NCBI RefSeq assembly: GCF_036647415.1
Contig: NZ_JAVXKG010000008.1
Span: 1-64,000, forward strand
Source: Empedobacter sp036647415
Lineage (GTDB): Bacteria > Bacteroidota > Bacteroidia > Flavobacteriales > Weeksellaceae
Reading direction: 5' to 3'
Length of the DNA: 64,000 nucleotides
In this document: positions 31,077-39,652 of the stretch, one piece after another
Numbering within the stretch: position 1 is the first letter of the stretch
Layout: each line of letters begins with the position of its first letter
Notes under the pieces: generated by a model
Databases searched by the model: none
What the model saw: only the letters and a program-made list of their open reading frames with translations
What the model was told of the DNA's origin: nothing
Position numbers and translations under genes: made by a program

Positions 31077-33305
31077 TTAGAATTTGAAAACAATTTGTCC
31101 AGCCATGTTAAATGGATCAATTTGATTGATGTATCCACCACGGTAATATGAGTTGTATCCGATTTCGTCTGTAATATTATTAAAGAATAAACGGAAATCA
31201 AATTTCTTTATTGAATACCCAACTTGTGCATTAAGCGTTGTGTATTCTGGCATTAAGAATGGAGCTTGTCCATTCATTACATTTCCATGAGCATCCTTTG
31301 TTGTATTTCTATCGTTAACTGGACGAGAACCAACGTAATATGCGCCAACAGATAGTGATAAACCATCAACAAAAGTATTTGTATTTTGGAATTTGTATTG
31401 CACCCATGCGTTAGCTGTATTGCGTGGAGCATTCATTGGGCGTGAACCATCTACATATGTTGGAGAACCTTCGTATTGCGTATCTAAGTATGAATATCCA
31501 AGCATAACTTGAACATTTGACAATGGACGTCCAGTTACTTCAATCTCTATACCTTTTCTTTTTAGATCTCCTGCAAGTAAGTAATAACCAGTTCGTGTAT
31601 TTCCATTCATAACCTCGTAAGCTAAATTTTCATTAACCATATCAAAGTATGTGATATTTGCTCTAAGTCTGTCATTAAACCAATCTGTTTTAATACCAGT
31701 TTCAAATTGCTTTGTGCGAGAAGTACCAACTGTTCCTCCTCCTTGTAATGGATTTGATGCAGAACGTAAAGAAGATGTTGTTGTAAATGATCCAAATAAA
31801 TTAATATTTTTAATTGGCGAAACCATTAATCCTATCATTGGATCTAAAACATCTTTTGAGTTTACACCAGAATATGACCATCTCAAAGCTCCAACAACTT
31901 TTACATAATCTGTAATATTAAGATGATGTTGAGTCATAAAACCATAGTAGTAACCGTTATCAAGAGGACTTGATGTATTGATTGCTAATTGAGAAAAATC
32001 AAAATTATTAGGTAATTTATTATTAATATCTTGTAGTACATTTATTGGGTCTTCTACTACAGGAATAGTAGATGTCATAATTGGTTTACCGTCTTTATCT
32101 ACCTTTTTCGAATCAATTTGTGCGCTACGAGAATCTACACGATAAGTTGTGTAATCGTAACCAGCTTGCCAACTCCATTTAAGAATTCCTGCCTGAAAAT
32201 CTTTTCCCATTACATCAATCTGAATTGTTGTATTTCTATCATTTCTAGTTGAATGTCCTAAAGATCTTGTTCTTAAAGCGTAATCTGCAACATTTCCTGC
32301 TTTATCTTTTATTAATGATAATGAAGTACTTTGTTGATCACGATCGTTTACCGAACCATAGTATGCAGCACGTACATTAATTTTGTCTGTTAATTGACGA
32401 GTAGCACGTAATGAGTATGTTGTAGCTTCACTTTTATCAAAATCTGTATCAAAACCTAAGAAACGATGTCCCATATTAGCTAAAGCTTCTGTAAAATCGT
32501 TGTTTAAATTTACAGTACCTACATCTGGAACTCCTTCGAAATTTAAATAATCCATTTCTGCAATAATTTCTGTCTTATCATCAGGTCTCCAAGCAACAGA
32601 AGGTTGTATATAGAATCTTTTGTTATTCACAATATCTCTATAACTATCACCTTGTTGATAAGCTCCGTTTAGACGAAAAGCAAAAGTTTTTGCATTGTCA
32701 ACAACACGTTGAACATCAAATGTTGTACGAACTTGATTCCAAGAACCTACACGTAATCCAATATTTCCAGCATTTATAAAACGTGGAGTTTTAGTTGCTA
32801 AATTAATTACTCCTCCTGCAGAACCTAAACTGTTTCCTACACCTTGTGTAATGGCAGCAGAACCTTTGATTACTTGTACAGATTCAATTCCTTGCATATC
32901 TGCAATTGCGCCAGCGGTTCTAAAATCTGAGTCTTGTCTTACACCATTTCTTAGTACAGGAGTTCCACGATATCCACGAATAGACATAGATTCTCTATTT
33001 CCACCGTAAGAGCCAAATAAGGTTACTCCAGGAACATTTCGAGCAGCATCCGTAATAGTTAATGCTCCTTGTTCTTGGATTAATTTCTCTGAAATTGTAG
33101 ATATGGTTTGTATTTGCTGATTTGGTGTTACAGGAAAACGTGTGATAGCTTCTAATCCACGTTGTTTTTTATTACGATCTCCAAAAATTTCAACTTGTTG
33201 TAAATCGTTAACAGTATCTTTTTTCTCTTTTTCATGTTCTTGTGCAAAAACAGAAGAAAAGCTAAGTAGAGTTATTGTTGTAAGTAGAAGTGAATTCTTT
33301 CTCAT
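31077..33305 (-). CDS. TonB-dependent siderophore receptor
   Basis: Outer-membrane 22-strand barrel with a plug. Signal peptide (1-21, SSVFAQ). The plug domain (about 60-170) contains ITDAARNVPGVTLFGSYGGNRESMSIRGY-type blocks and LRNGVRQDSDFR, VQVIKGSAAITQGVGNSLGSAGGVINLAT, which point to the ferri-siderophore receptor group (FhuA/FepA-like). The barrel ends in the expected aromatic residue (AGQIVFKF). There is no N-terminal carboxypeptidase-like domain, unlike SusC proteins. At 742 residues it is complete. The ligand cannot be told, and no siderophore genes or anti-sigma pair lie next to it. Confidence 0.9.
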   Translation of the reverse strand: MRKNSLLLTTITLLSFSSVFAQEHEKEKKDTVNDLQQVEIFGDRNKKQRGLEAITRFPVTPNQQIQTISTISEKLIQEQGALTITDAARNVPGVTLFGSYGGNRESMSIRGYRGTPVLRNGVRQDSDFRTAGAIADMQGIESVQVIKGSAAITQGVGNSLGSAGGVINLATKTPRFINAGNIGLRVGSWNQVRTTFDVQRVVDNAKTFAFRLNGAYQQGDSYRDIVNNKRFYIQPSVAWRPDDKTEIIAEMDYLNFEGVPDVGTVNLNNDFTEALANMGHRFLGFDTDFDKSEATTYSLRATRQLTDKINVRAAYYGSVNDRDQQSTSLSLIKDKAGNVADYALRTRSLGHSTRNDRNTTIQIDVMGKDFQAGILKWSWQAGYDYTTYRVDSRSAQIDSKKVDKDGKPIMTSTIPVVEDPINVLQDINNKLPNNFDFSQLAINTSSPLDNGYYYGFMTQHHLNITDYVKVVGALRWSYSGVNSKDVLDPMIGLMVSPIKNINLFGSFTTTSSLRSASNPLQGGGTVGTSRTKQFETGIKTDWFNDRLRANITYFDMVNENLAYEVMNGNTRTGYYLLAGDLKRKGIEIEVTGRPLSNVQVMLGYSYLDTQYEGSPTYVDGSRPMNAPRNTANAWVQYKFQNTNTFVDGLSLSVGAYYVGSRPVNDRNTTKDAHGNVMNGQAPFLMPEYTTLNAQVGYSIKKFDFRLFFNNITDEIGYNSYYRGGYINQIDPFNMAGQIVFKF

Positions 33306-33342
33306 ATATTATATGTATTTATTCTAAATAAAATTAATATTG

Positions 33343-33350
33343 CAAATTTA
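33343..33350 (-). promoter_or_regulatory. -7 element of the TonB receptor gene
   Basis: Minus-strand TAAATTTG (followed by CA), an exact TAnnTTTG match 37 bases upstream of the start. I could not identify a convincing Fur box. Confidence 0.45.
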
Positions 33351-33370
33351 ATTAGACTTATTACAAATAA

Positions 33371-33409
33371 AAAATAAATCGGCTGATACATATCATATAC
33401 AGCCGATTT
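33371..33409 (-). terminator. Terminator of the DUF3822-rsmD operon
   Basis: Ten-base-pair stem AAATCGGCTG / CAGCCGATTT with a 14-base loop; the minus-strand 3' flank is U-rich. Confidence 0.75.
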
Positions 33410-33435
33410 GTTAATAAAAATATAAAATTGAGATT

Positions 33436-33978
33436 TTATTCGAAGAATGTAAAATGTACGTTTCCGTATTTTTTATGTTGTACAAAATGAGGTAAATCTT
33501 CAAAAGAAATAGTAGAAGGATGTTCTAAAACAAAGTTTCCACCTTCTTCTAACCATTCGTTCTTGAAAATTAATTCTACAATTGTTTTATAAGCATCTAC
33601 TTCCAAATCATAAGGAGGATCAGCAAAAACAATGTCATATTTTTTTGATGCTGATTTTTCCAAAAATTTTAGGACGTCACTTTTTACAGTTGTAATTGTT
33701 TCGTCTAATTTTAGTTGTTTACTTGTTTCGTCTAAAAACTTTATACAGCCGTAGAAATTGTCAACAGAAGTTACTTTTTTGGCTCCTCTCGAGGCAAATT
33801 CTAATGAAATACTTCCAATTCCAGAAAATAAATCTAAAACCGAAATTTCATCAAAATACCATTCGTTGTTCAAAATGTTAAATAATGCCTCTTTGGCAAA
33901 ATCTGTAGTTGGGCGCACCGGTAAATTAGTTGGCGCGGTAATTCTTTTTCCTTTTAATGTTCCTGAAATAATTCGCAT
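33436..33978 (-). CDS. rsmD: 16S rRNA (guanine(966)-N2)-methyltransferase RsmD
   Basis: Methylates G966 in helix 31 of 16S rRNA. N-terminal RIISGTLKGKRI block, SAM-binding motif VLDLFSGIGSISLEFASRGA (about 45-64) and the catalytic DPPY (FADPPYDL, about 118-125), all diagnostic of RsmD. Length 180 is normal. It overlaps the 3' end of the DUF3822 gene by 25 bases, an arrangement widely conserved in Bacteroidota. Confidence 0.94.
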   Translation of the reverse strand: MRIISGTLKGKRITAPTNLPVRPTTDFAKEALFNILNNEWYFDEISVLDLFSGIGSISLEFASRGAKKVTSVDNFYGCIKFLDETSKQLKLDETITTVKSDVLKFLEKSASKKYDIVFADPPYDLEVDAYKTIVELIFKNEWLEEGGNFVLEHPSTISFEDLPHFVQHKKYGNVHFTFFE

Positions 33979-34748
33979 TCGAATAATTTATATAATGTAA
34001 AATATTGTCCTAATTGTTTGTCATTATTGTTGAAATTAACATTTCTGATGTATTTTTTTAATGTTTCATAATATTCTGGTGAGTTTAAAAGGTCACCAAA
34101 AGCATATAACGAAACATTATTTGGACTAATATTTAATTGATTTAATGTATACAAAATGTAAAACAAAAAGTCCTCTTTGGTTTTTGTTTCAAATAAATTA
34201 TAAAAAATAAAATCTCCTTTATGTAGAATGCAAATTTCTAATTTTTGATGCATCAAATTGATGTAAATTTCGTCGTCTTTGGAATTGATTTTACCATAAT
34301 CAATCAAAAATTTACCCGAATGATACAAGCGTGCATTCTGTAAATTTGGCAACGAAAGTAAAATGTTTTTTAACGGATAATGAATATTGTAAACAATAGA
34401 CGCATCTTCATTTTCCAAAGGACAATCAATCGCTAATTTTATAGGATTGTAGTTAGAAAGAGTTAATAGATCCTCTAATGGATGATGTAAAAACTGATTT
34501 GGAACCACGTTAATTGTTGTCGATAAAAAGCAAATGTGCACAAAATCATATTCTTGTAACAATGTCAAATTAGAACGTAATTCGTGTTCAATCTCAATTT
34601 CCGTTTTATTAAGATTCGTAAAATCCACAGAATAGTCATAAACATCCGAATAAGAAGTAGTTTCTCCATCAGTTGTTTTTGTAATATAACTAAGCATATC
34701 GTGTGATAATAAAATCGCTAACGAACGTTGAGTTGCTGTTTTTGACAT
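33954..34748 (-). CDS. DUF3822 family protein
   Basis: A 264-residue cytoplasmic protein that matches the Bacteroidota-specific DUF3822 family in size, in position upstream of rsmD and in its general pattern (an N-terminal LAILLSHDMLSYIT strand, a central CPLENEDASIVYNIHYPLK and a second half with KLEICILHKGDFIFYNLFETKTKEDFLFYIL). The alternating strand/helix pattern in both halves resembles an actin-like ATPase fold, but I see no clear phosphate-binding loop. The function is unknown. It overlaps rsmD by 25 bases and is preceded by a small hydrophobic ORF 10 bases upstream. Confidence 0.78.
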   Translation of the reverse strand: MSKTATQRSLAILLSHDMLSYITKTTDGETTSYSDVYDYSVDFTNLNKTEIEIEHELRSNLTLLQEYDFVHICFLSTTINVVPNQFLHHPLEDLLTLSNYNPIKLAIDCPLENEDASIVYNIHYPLKNILLSLPNLQNARLYHSGKFLIDYGKINSKDDEIYINLMHQKLEICILHKGDFIFYNLFETKTKEDFLFYILYTLNQLNISPNNVSLYAFGDLLNSPEYYETLKKYIRNVNFNNNDKQLGQYFTLYKLFECELFQEH

Positions 34749-34758
34749 AAATTTTTCT

Positions 34759-34845
34759 TTATCCTTGGATTTTTAACTCGTTGATTAAGATATAAATCAA
34801 CCCTAATGAAATCAAAAATAACAAAATTTTGAAAGCAATCTTCAT
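34759..34845 (-). CDS. Candidate 28-residue single-helix membrane peptide
   Basis: ATG-to-TAA frame encoding 28 residues: a short basic start (MKIAFK), a hydrophobic helix (ILLFLISLGLIYILI) and a polar tail (NELKIQG), the design of a small bitopic membrane protein. It lies 10 bases upstream of the DUF3822 start. An exact -7 element (TATCTTTG, minus strand, 34864-34871) sits 18 bases before its ATG, so it would be the first cistron of the DUF3822-rsmD operon. It is below usual gene-calling limits. Its sequence matches no family known to me. Confidence is moderate, because a short AT-rich frame can look hydrophobic by chance. Confidence 0.5.
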   Translation of the reverse strand: MKIAFKILLFLISLGLIYILINELKIQG

Positions 34846-34863
34846 ACAGAAAATTTATTTTGA

Positions 34864-34871
34864 CAAAGATA
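34864..34871 (-). promoter_or_regulatory. -7 element of the small ORF-DUF3822-rsmD unit
   Basis: Minus-strand TATCTTTG, identical to the -7 boxes of rpsA, rlmB and the HNH gene, placed 18 bases before the small ORF and 115 bases before DUF3822. Confidence 0.55.
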
Positions 34872-34933
34872 CTATAATTATTTTGTTGAATATAGATGGA
34901 TTTCATCTCATAGTATTTTAAATTTACTGAAAT

Positions 34934-35692
34934 TTGAAAATAAAAAAAGTGAAAAAAATAGCCGTAATTCCAGCTCGTTACGCTGCATCGCGTTTTCCAG
35001 GTAAGTTGATGCAACAATTGGGCGATAAAACTGTGATTAGAATGACGTATGAAAACGTAATTGCAACACAGCTTTTTGATGATGTTTTTGTGGTAACAGA
35101 TTCTAAACTTATTTATGATGAAATTTCTTCGTATGGAGGAAAAGCAATTATGAGTATAAAGGATCATGAAACAGGAAGTGATAGAATTGCTGAAGCTGTT
35201 ACAGATATAGAATGTGATATTGTACTGAATGTACAAGGGGACGAACCTTTTGTTAATGAGAAAGCATTAGCAGATATTTTATCATCTTTTGATGGAGTAG
35301 AAGGTGAAAATGTAGATGTAGCGACTTTAAAAGAGCCTATTTATAAGGAAGAAGAAATTAATAATCCGAATTTTGTAAAAGTAGTATCAGATTATAAAGA
35401 TTTTGCCTTGTATTTTTCTCGAAGTCCAATTCCTTTTGCACGCGAAACTAATTTTGCTCCAAACTATTTTCGTCATATAGGTATTTATGGTTTTAGAAAG
35501 GAGGCTTTGCTAAAATTTTCTAAATTGGAAATGCGTCAAAATGAAAAAGCAGAAAAATTAGAACAATTACGTTATTTAGAATATGGTATGAAAATAAAAG
35601 TGATTGAAACTGATTTTATTGGTGTAGGAATTGATACACCTGAAGATTTAGAGAGAGCAAAAAAATATCTATCCGATGTTGTTAAAAAATAA
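34934..35692 (+). CDS. kdsB: 3-deoxy-manno-octulosonate cytidylyltransferase KdsB
   Basis: Activates Kdo as CMP-Kdo for the LPS inner core. The nucleotide-binding start IAVIPARYAASRFPGK (about 9-24), the TDSKLI and KDHETGSDRIAEA blocks, LNVQGDEPFV with the metal-binding Asp (about 97-106) and the C-terminal IGVGIDTPEDLERA are all present. The start is uncertain: TTG gives 252 residues; a GTG five codons later gives MKKIAVIPARY, closer to the family N-terminus. Monocistronic, divergent from the DUF3822 operon. Confidence 0.93.
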   Translation: MKIKKVKKIAVIPARYAASRFPGKLMQQLGDKTVIRMTYENVIATQLFDDVFVVTDSKLIYDEISSYGGKAIMSIKDHETGSDRIAEAVTDIECDIVLNVQGDEPFVNEKALADILSSFDGVEGENVDVATLKEPIYKEEEINNPNFVKVVSDYKDFALYFSRSPIPFARETNFAPNYFRHIGIYGFRKEALLKFSKLEMRQNEKAEKLEQLRYLEYGMKIKVIETDFIGVGIDTPEDLERAKKYLSDVVKK

Positions 35693-35712
35693 TCAATAAA
35701 CTATATATAAAC

Positions 35713-35720
35713 TATCTTTG
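35713..35720 (+). promoter_or_regulatory. -7 element upstream of the HNH gene
   Basis: TATCTTTG followed by CG, an exact TAnnTTTG match about 120 bases upstream of the start. It would give a leader in which CGAAATC (35722) can pair with GATTTCG (about 35789). Confidence 0.4.
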
Positions 35721-35841
35721 CGACGAAATCGATCTTAAAATTTAAAAAATATTGTCATCATTTATTTAAAAAAAATAGATAAAAAAATGATTTCGGTATG
35801 AATGTTGTTGTAAAATGTAAACGTAAGTTAAAATAGTGATT

Positions 35842-36393
35842 ATGAGTGATTCATGGAAAGAATACGGAGCAGAAGGTTTAATAGAAAAAAGATCTTTTTT
35901 AGTCTCAAAAGAAGGCTTAGTTAAAAAACTTTATACAGGTCAAGACAAGCATAAAGTTTTAGAAGGAGCAATCAATAATGGTTACCGCGCAATATGGGTA
36001 ACGAAAGCTGATGGTAAAAGAACGGCAAAATATGTACACAAAATGATAGCCGAAACTTTTTTACCAAATAAAGAAAACAAGGAGTACGTTGTACATCTTG
36101 ATCACAATAAATTAAACAATGCTTTAGATAATTTAAAGTGGGCAACTTTAGATGAATGGAAAGAGCATAACAAAGATTTATTTAGAATGATGAAAGGACG
36201 CTCTCGTCTAGACAGTATTCCAAATAGTAAATTAACAGAAGCTCAGGTAATTCGCCTTAAGAAGAAGTTAATGGATCCGAATAGAAAGGCTAGAATTTCT
36301 ACTTTAGCAAAACAATTTAATATCTCACAAGGACAAGTTTACCGTATTTTAAGAGGAGAAAACTGGTCGCATATTGAAGTTAAATTAGATTAA
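35842..36393 (+). CDS. NUMOD4/HNH-type endonuclease-like protein with C-terminal helix-turn-helix
   Basis: A 183-residue protein of the kind found free-standing in phages and homing elements. NUMOD4-like N-terminal part (FLVSKEGLVKKL ... NNGYRAIWV, about 18-60), HNH_3 core (KYVHKMIAETFLPNK then VVHLDHNKLNNALDNLKWAT, about 65-105, with the His-Asp-Asn set kept), and a C-terminal DNA-binding region (NSKLTEAQVIRLKKKL ... ISTLAKQFNISQGQVYRILRG, about 125-175). No intron, intein or phage gene lies nearby, so it may be a domesticated, chromosomally fixed member. I chose the ATG; a GTG two codons upstream is possible. Nuclease activity is inference. Confidence 0.8.
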   Translation: MSDSWKEYGAEGLIEKRSFLVSKEGLVKKLYTGQDKHKVLEGAINNGYRAIWVTKADGKRTAKYVHKMIAETFLPNKENKEYVVHLDHNKLNNALDNLKWATLDEWKEHNKDLFRMMKGRSRLDSIPNSKLTEAQVIRLKKKLMDPNRKARISTLAKQFNISQGQVYRILRGENWSHIEVKLD

Positions 36394-36397
36394 ACTC

Positions 36398-36426
36398 TTG
36401 TTTGGATAAGTAGAACTTTAAATTTG
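36398..36426 (+). promoter_or_regulatory. Promoter of the LolA-like protein gene
   Basis: A -33 TTG (36398-36400) and a -7 TAAATTTG (36419-36426) with 18-base spacing, 42 bases upstream of the gene. Confidence 0.55.
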
Positions 36427-36468
36427 TTTTGTATATTGTTCAACCAATTATAAACGAAAAAAGTTTTT

Positions 36469-37137
36469 ATGTTGAAAATGAAGTTGAGTGCAATTGTATT
36501 ATCATTATTTTCTGTAGTTGTTTTTGGGCAAGATGCAGATAAAATAATAGAAACACATATACAAAAAACAGGAGGAGAAGCAGCTTGGAATAATTTGAAC
36601 AGTATTATTCTCAAAGGAGAAGCCATTATAAATATCGGAGACACATATCCTATGATTGTTTATCACCAAAGACCATACAATAAAAAAGTGGTTTTTGTGA
36701 TGAATGGTAAAGAGATTTTGAACGAAGGTTATGATGGTAAAAATGGCTGGACATATAGTGAAGTTGCCAAGAAAAATGTAGTTGTACCAGAGTATAAACC
36801 AGACGCTTTTGATTCTGATGTTTTAAAATATAAACAAAAAGGATTTAAAGTAAAATATGTTGGTACAGAAAAATACGACCAAAAAAATAGTTGTTATAAA
36901 GTCGAATTAACAAAAAATTCGAATTCTACAGTTTATTGTTTTGATAAAAATTCTTATGAAATTGTGATGGAAAAAAATAAAGATGAAACACTTTATTACT
37001 CCAATTTCAAAATGTTTAATGGACTTTCTTTTGCTACCAAAATATTAGGAAAACCAGTTGAAGGAGGCGAGTATATTATTCGTTTTTCGGATATCAAGAT
37101 TAATCCTGCAATAGATAAAAAGAACTTTAAATTTTAA
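36469..37137 (+). CDS. Exported LolA-like/outer-membrane lipoprotein-sorting-type protein
   Basis: A 222-residue secreted protein. Signal peptide (about 1-21, VVVFGQ). The mature part starts with ADKIIETHIQKTGGEAAWNNLNSIILKGEA, a pattern common to Bacteroidota proteins annotated as outer membrane lipoprotein-sorting proteins, and continues in beta-strands (YDGKNGWTYSEVAKKNVV, YKVELTKNSNSTVYCFDKNSYEIV) that fit a LolA/LppX half-barrel. Its precise cargo is unknown. A shorter start (MKLSAI, three codons downstream) is possible. Single gene, ended by a terminator. Confidence 0.72.
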   Translation: MLKMKLSAIVLSLFSVVVFGQDADKIIETHIQKTGGEAAWNNLNSIILKGEAIINIGDTYPMIVYHQRPYNKKVVFVMNGKEILNEGYDGKNGWTYSEVAKKNVVVPEYKPDAFDSDVLKYKQKGFKVKYVGTEKYDQKNSCYKVELTKNSNSTVYCFDKNSYEIVMEKNKDETLYYSNFKMFNGLSFATKILGKPVEGGEYIIRFSDIKINPAIDKKNFKF

Positions 37138-37144
37138 TATATAC

Positions 37145-37176
37145 AAAAGGTGATTCAAAAAAAGAATCACCTTTTT
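37145..37176 (+). terminator. Intrinsic terminator after the LolA-like gene
   Basis: Perfect 12-base-pair stem AAAAGGTGATTC / GAATCACCTTTT, 7-base A loop, T-run. Confidence 0.88.
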
Positions 37177-37215
37177 ATTTCTACAAATTTATACTGCTTA
37201 GTGGTATAAGTTTTT

Positions 37216-37223
37216 TATTTTTG
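37216..37223 (+). promoter_or_regulatory. -7 element of the Gcr-dcd-ctp-xerD operon
   Basis: TATTTTTG, matching TAnnTTTG, 24 bases upstream of the first gene of the operon. Confidence 0.45.
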
Positions 37224-37247
37224 TACACAGAATGAAGAAATTAAAGT

Positions 37248-39209
37248 ATGGCGTTAGATTCTATATTTGAACAAAATAAAAAATACGAAAAGAGCTTTAT
37301 CATAAGATTATTAGAAAAAGCACGAAAAGATTATCCAGATTCAATTTCTTTCATAGACGATCTAATTTCAAAATTACAGACCAATTCTACTTATAGATTA
37401 ATTTTAAGAGAAGAGTTAGAAAATACTTTTGGAAAAATAAATTTCGTTAGTTATTTAGTTGATAGCGGTATTCACGTAGAAGACAATTTATTTTCATTAT
37501 TTAGAAAAAAAATAATGGATTCTGTTCTACCAGATATCGAAGATAATAATGAGTTAACTTCAGTTGTAAATGAACTATTTTATAACTCGAAGAATTTAGC
37601 CTCATTGCGTATAATTCCGAGAGATCGATGGAAAAAATTCTTCGAAGTTCTTTATCAAGATATTCCAGAAGATCAATTCAAGAAAAATACCGCAAACATA
37701 CAAAACCAACTATTACAAGCAATTTCTATCTTAACAGTTCGTATTACGGGAGGTTTTTCGGATAAAGAAATGATGCGTTATAGTTCTGAGGTTAATTATC
37801 TAGATAATTCATTTTCTAAACTATCTATGCAGATTAGTAATATCATAGAAAGTCCACAAGCTGGTTTTGATATGCTAGAGATAAAGGAAAGTATATCAAA
37901 ATGTAAGCATACCTTAAATGATATTTTAACTCAAAAAGATTACAAAGGAATTTCGTTAAAAGTAGCAGCAAAACTGAATCGTTTGCAACAACAGTTGGCT
38001 CGTTTACAGACGATTTTGAATAGTTATAATGACCTTAAAATTCACGGAGTTATTTCATTTTATAGTCTTGCGACTAAAAAATGGACAGAATTTTATGCGC
38101 CTAAAAACTTTATGACGAATCAATTAAGCTCAACAGTTTATTTGATTACCTTTTTAGTTACTTATCACAATGGAAAAACAGGAGAAAAATACATTACACA
38201 AACAGCGAAAGAATACAATAAAATGTTCTGGACAGCTTGTGGAGGTGGTTTTATTGTTTCTTTTTTATGTTTTATAAAAACAGGAATAGGAAATATACCC
38301 GATACATCACCTTTATTTAAAGCATTTTTTTATAGTATAAATTATGCTGTAGGATTTTGCGCAATATATTTGACACACATGACGCTTGCAACAAAACAAC
38401 CCTCTATGACAGCGGCACGTTTAGCACAATCGTTAGTTCCAAAATCAGGATCGGATCTTAATATAAAAGACTTTACAACCTTATTTGCACAATTGGTACG
38501 AAGTCAAATGATTGCTTTCTTAGGAAACGTAGTTGCTGGTTTTGTAGTTTCATTCGGAATATTTTATTTGCTTAATTCGGTGCTCGGTTTCGAAGTTTTG
38601 AAATACTCTAAAGCGTATCATTTTTGGGAAGAAGTTGTGACAATGGATTGGCATATTTTCTACTTTGGAGGAATTGCAGGTACATTTTTATTTCTTTCTG
38701 GATTAATTTCTGGAATGACAATTAACAGTCAAAGATTCAATAATATACCAGAGCGTGTTTACAATCATCCAATTCTCAAAAAAACATTTTCTGTCCGAAA
38801 AAGAAGAAGAATTTCTAATTGGGTAGAAAAAAATATGGGTGGAATTGTAGGTAATGTAGCATTCGGATTTATGATGGGATGTGCATTTTTATTAGGAGAT
38901 TTTACAGGATTTCCTTTCGATATTAGGCACATTACTTTTGCAGCTGGTAATTTTGCGATGGGTATTGGAGGAATGGGTTATCATTTTGATGTAGGTCCTA
39001 TAATTATTGGTTTTATAGCAATTTTTATGATAGGTTGGTGCAACTTTTTGGTAAGTTTTACTTTATCATTATTAATGGCAATGCGCTCTAATAATATTCC
39101 TTTTTATAAAATTTTCACCATGATTTCGCATACAATCAAAGCATTTTTTAGAAATCCTTTACCATTTTTTATTCCACCATTATGGACCAAAAGAAAAGAA
39201 GAAGCTTAA
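37248..39209 (+). CDS. Gcr-type 'site-specific recombinase' family polytopic membrane protein
   Basis: A 653-residue protein matching the family named after a gonococcal recombination gene. The first 330 residues are soluble and helical (KIHGVISFYSLATKKWTEFYA at their end). The rest holds six or seven membrane helices with the family blocks YLTHMTLATKQPSMTAARLAQSL, GNVVAGFVVSFG, NSQRFNNIPERVYNHP and GNVAFGFMMGCAFLLG. There is no tyrosine or serine recombinase motif, so the recombinase name is doubtful and a membrane role is more likely. The stop codon overlaps the dCMP deaminase start (TAATG), starting a four-gene operon with ctp and xerD. Confidence 0.8.
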   Translation: MALDSIFEQNKKYEKSFIIRLLEKARKDYPDSISFIDDLISKLQTNSTYRLILREELENTFGKINFVSYLVDSGIHVEDNLFSLFRKKIMDSVLPDIEDNNELTSVVNELFYNSKNLASLRIIPRDRWKKFFEVLYQDIPEDQFKKNTANIQNQLLQAISILTVRITGGFSDKEMMRYSSEVNYLDNSFSKLSMQISNIIESPQAGFDMLEIKESISKCKHTLNDILTQKDYKGISLKVAAKLNRLQQQLARLQTILNSYNDLKIHGVISFYSLATKKWTEFYAPKNFMTNQLSSTVYLITFLVTYHNGKTGEKYITQTAKEYNKMFWTACGGGFIVSFLCFIKTGIGNIPDTSPLFKAFFYSINYAVGFCAIYLTHMTLATKQPSMTAARLAQSLVPKSGSDLNIKDFTTLFAQLVRSQMIAFLGNVVAGFVVSFGIFYLLNSVLGFEVLKYSKAYHFWEEVVTMDWHIFYFGGIAGTFLFLSGLISGMTINSQRFNNIPERVYNHPILKKTFSVRKRRRISNWVEKNMGGIVGNVAFGFMMGCAFLLGDFTGFPFDIRHITFAAGNFAMGIGGMGYHFDVGPIIIGFIAIFMIGWCNFLVSFTLSLLMAMRSNNIPFYKIFTMISHTIKAFFRNPLPFFIPPLWTKRKEEA

Positions 39210-39652
39210 TGGAAAATAATTTAGCTAAACAATTACGATATGATGTCGCTTATTTGAAAATGGCTTTCGAATGGGCAAATCTTTCTTATTGCCAACGTAA
39301 AAAAGTTGGTGCAATTATTGTTAAAAATCGAATGATTATTTCGGATGGATACAACGGAACTCCAAGTGGTTTTGAGAATGATTGTGAAGACGAAGAAATA
39401 AATACAAAATGGTATGTTTTACATGCCGAAGCAAATGCAATTCTAAAATGTGCAACATCAACCCAATCTGCAGAAGGCGCAACATTGTATATAACATTGT
39501 CCCCTTGTAAAGATTGTAGTAAATTAATTCTTCAAGCAGGTATCAAGCGTATTGTTTATATTCAGCAATACAAAGATATTTCTGGATTAGATTTTTTAGA
39601 ACAAGCAGGTGTTACAATTCAACAAATTACAGAAGAAGAATTATACAATTAG
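39209..39652 (+). CDS. dCMP deaminase (cytidine/deoxycytidylate deaminase family, ComEB-like)
   Basis: Zinc enzyme that converts dCMP to dUMP for thymidylate synthesis. Zinc and catalytic residues are complete: HAEANAI (His and Glu, about 70-76) and PCKDC (about 100-104). N-terminal block AYLKMAFEWANLSYCQRKKVGAII, and YNGTPSGFEN, the dCMP-binding loop typical of this group. The start is the ATG that overlaps the preceding stop in TAATG; a further nine upstream codons belong to the overlapping gene. The TAG stop is followed at once by the protease ATG. Confidence 0.9.
   Translation: MENNLAKQLRYDVAYLKMAFEWANLSYCQRKKVGAIIVKNRMIISDGYNGTPSGFENDCEDEEINTKWYVLHAEANAILKCATSTQSAEGATLYITLSPCKDCSKLILQAGIKRIVYIQQYKDISGLDFLEQAGVTIQQITEEELYN

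Noticed and set aside
33306..33435. Fur box in front of the siderophore receptor
   Set aside because: The region is AT-rich and gives only weak partial matches, none better than expected by chance.
34718..35236. 172-residue minus-strand frame across kdsB
   Set aside because: It lies opposite the conserved kdsB N-terminus and overlaps DUF3822 in another frame; composition is not protein-like.
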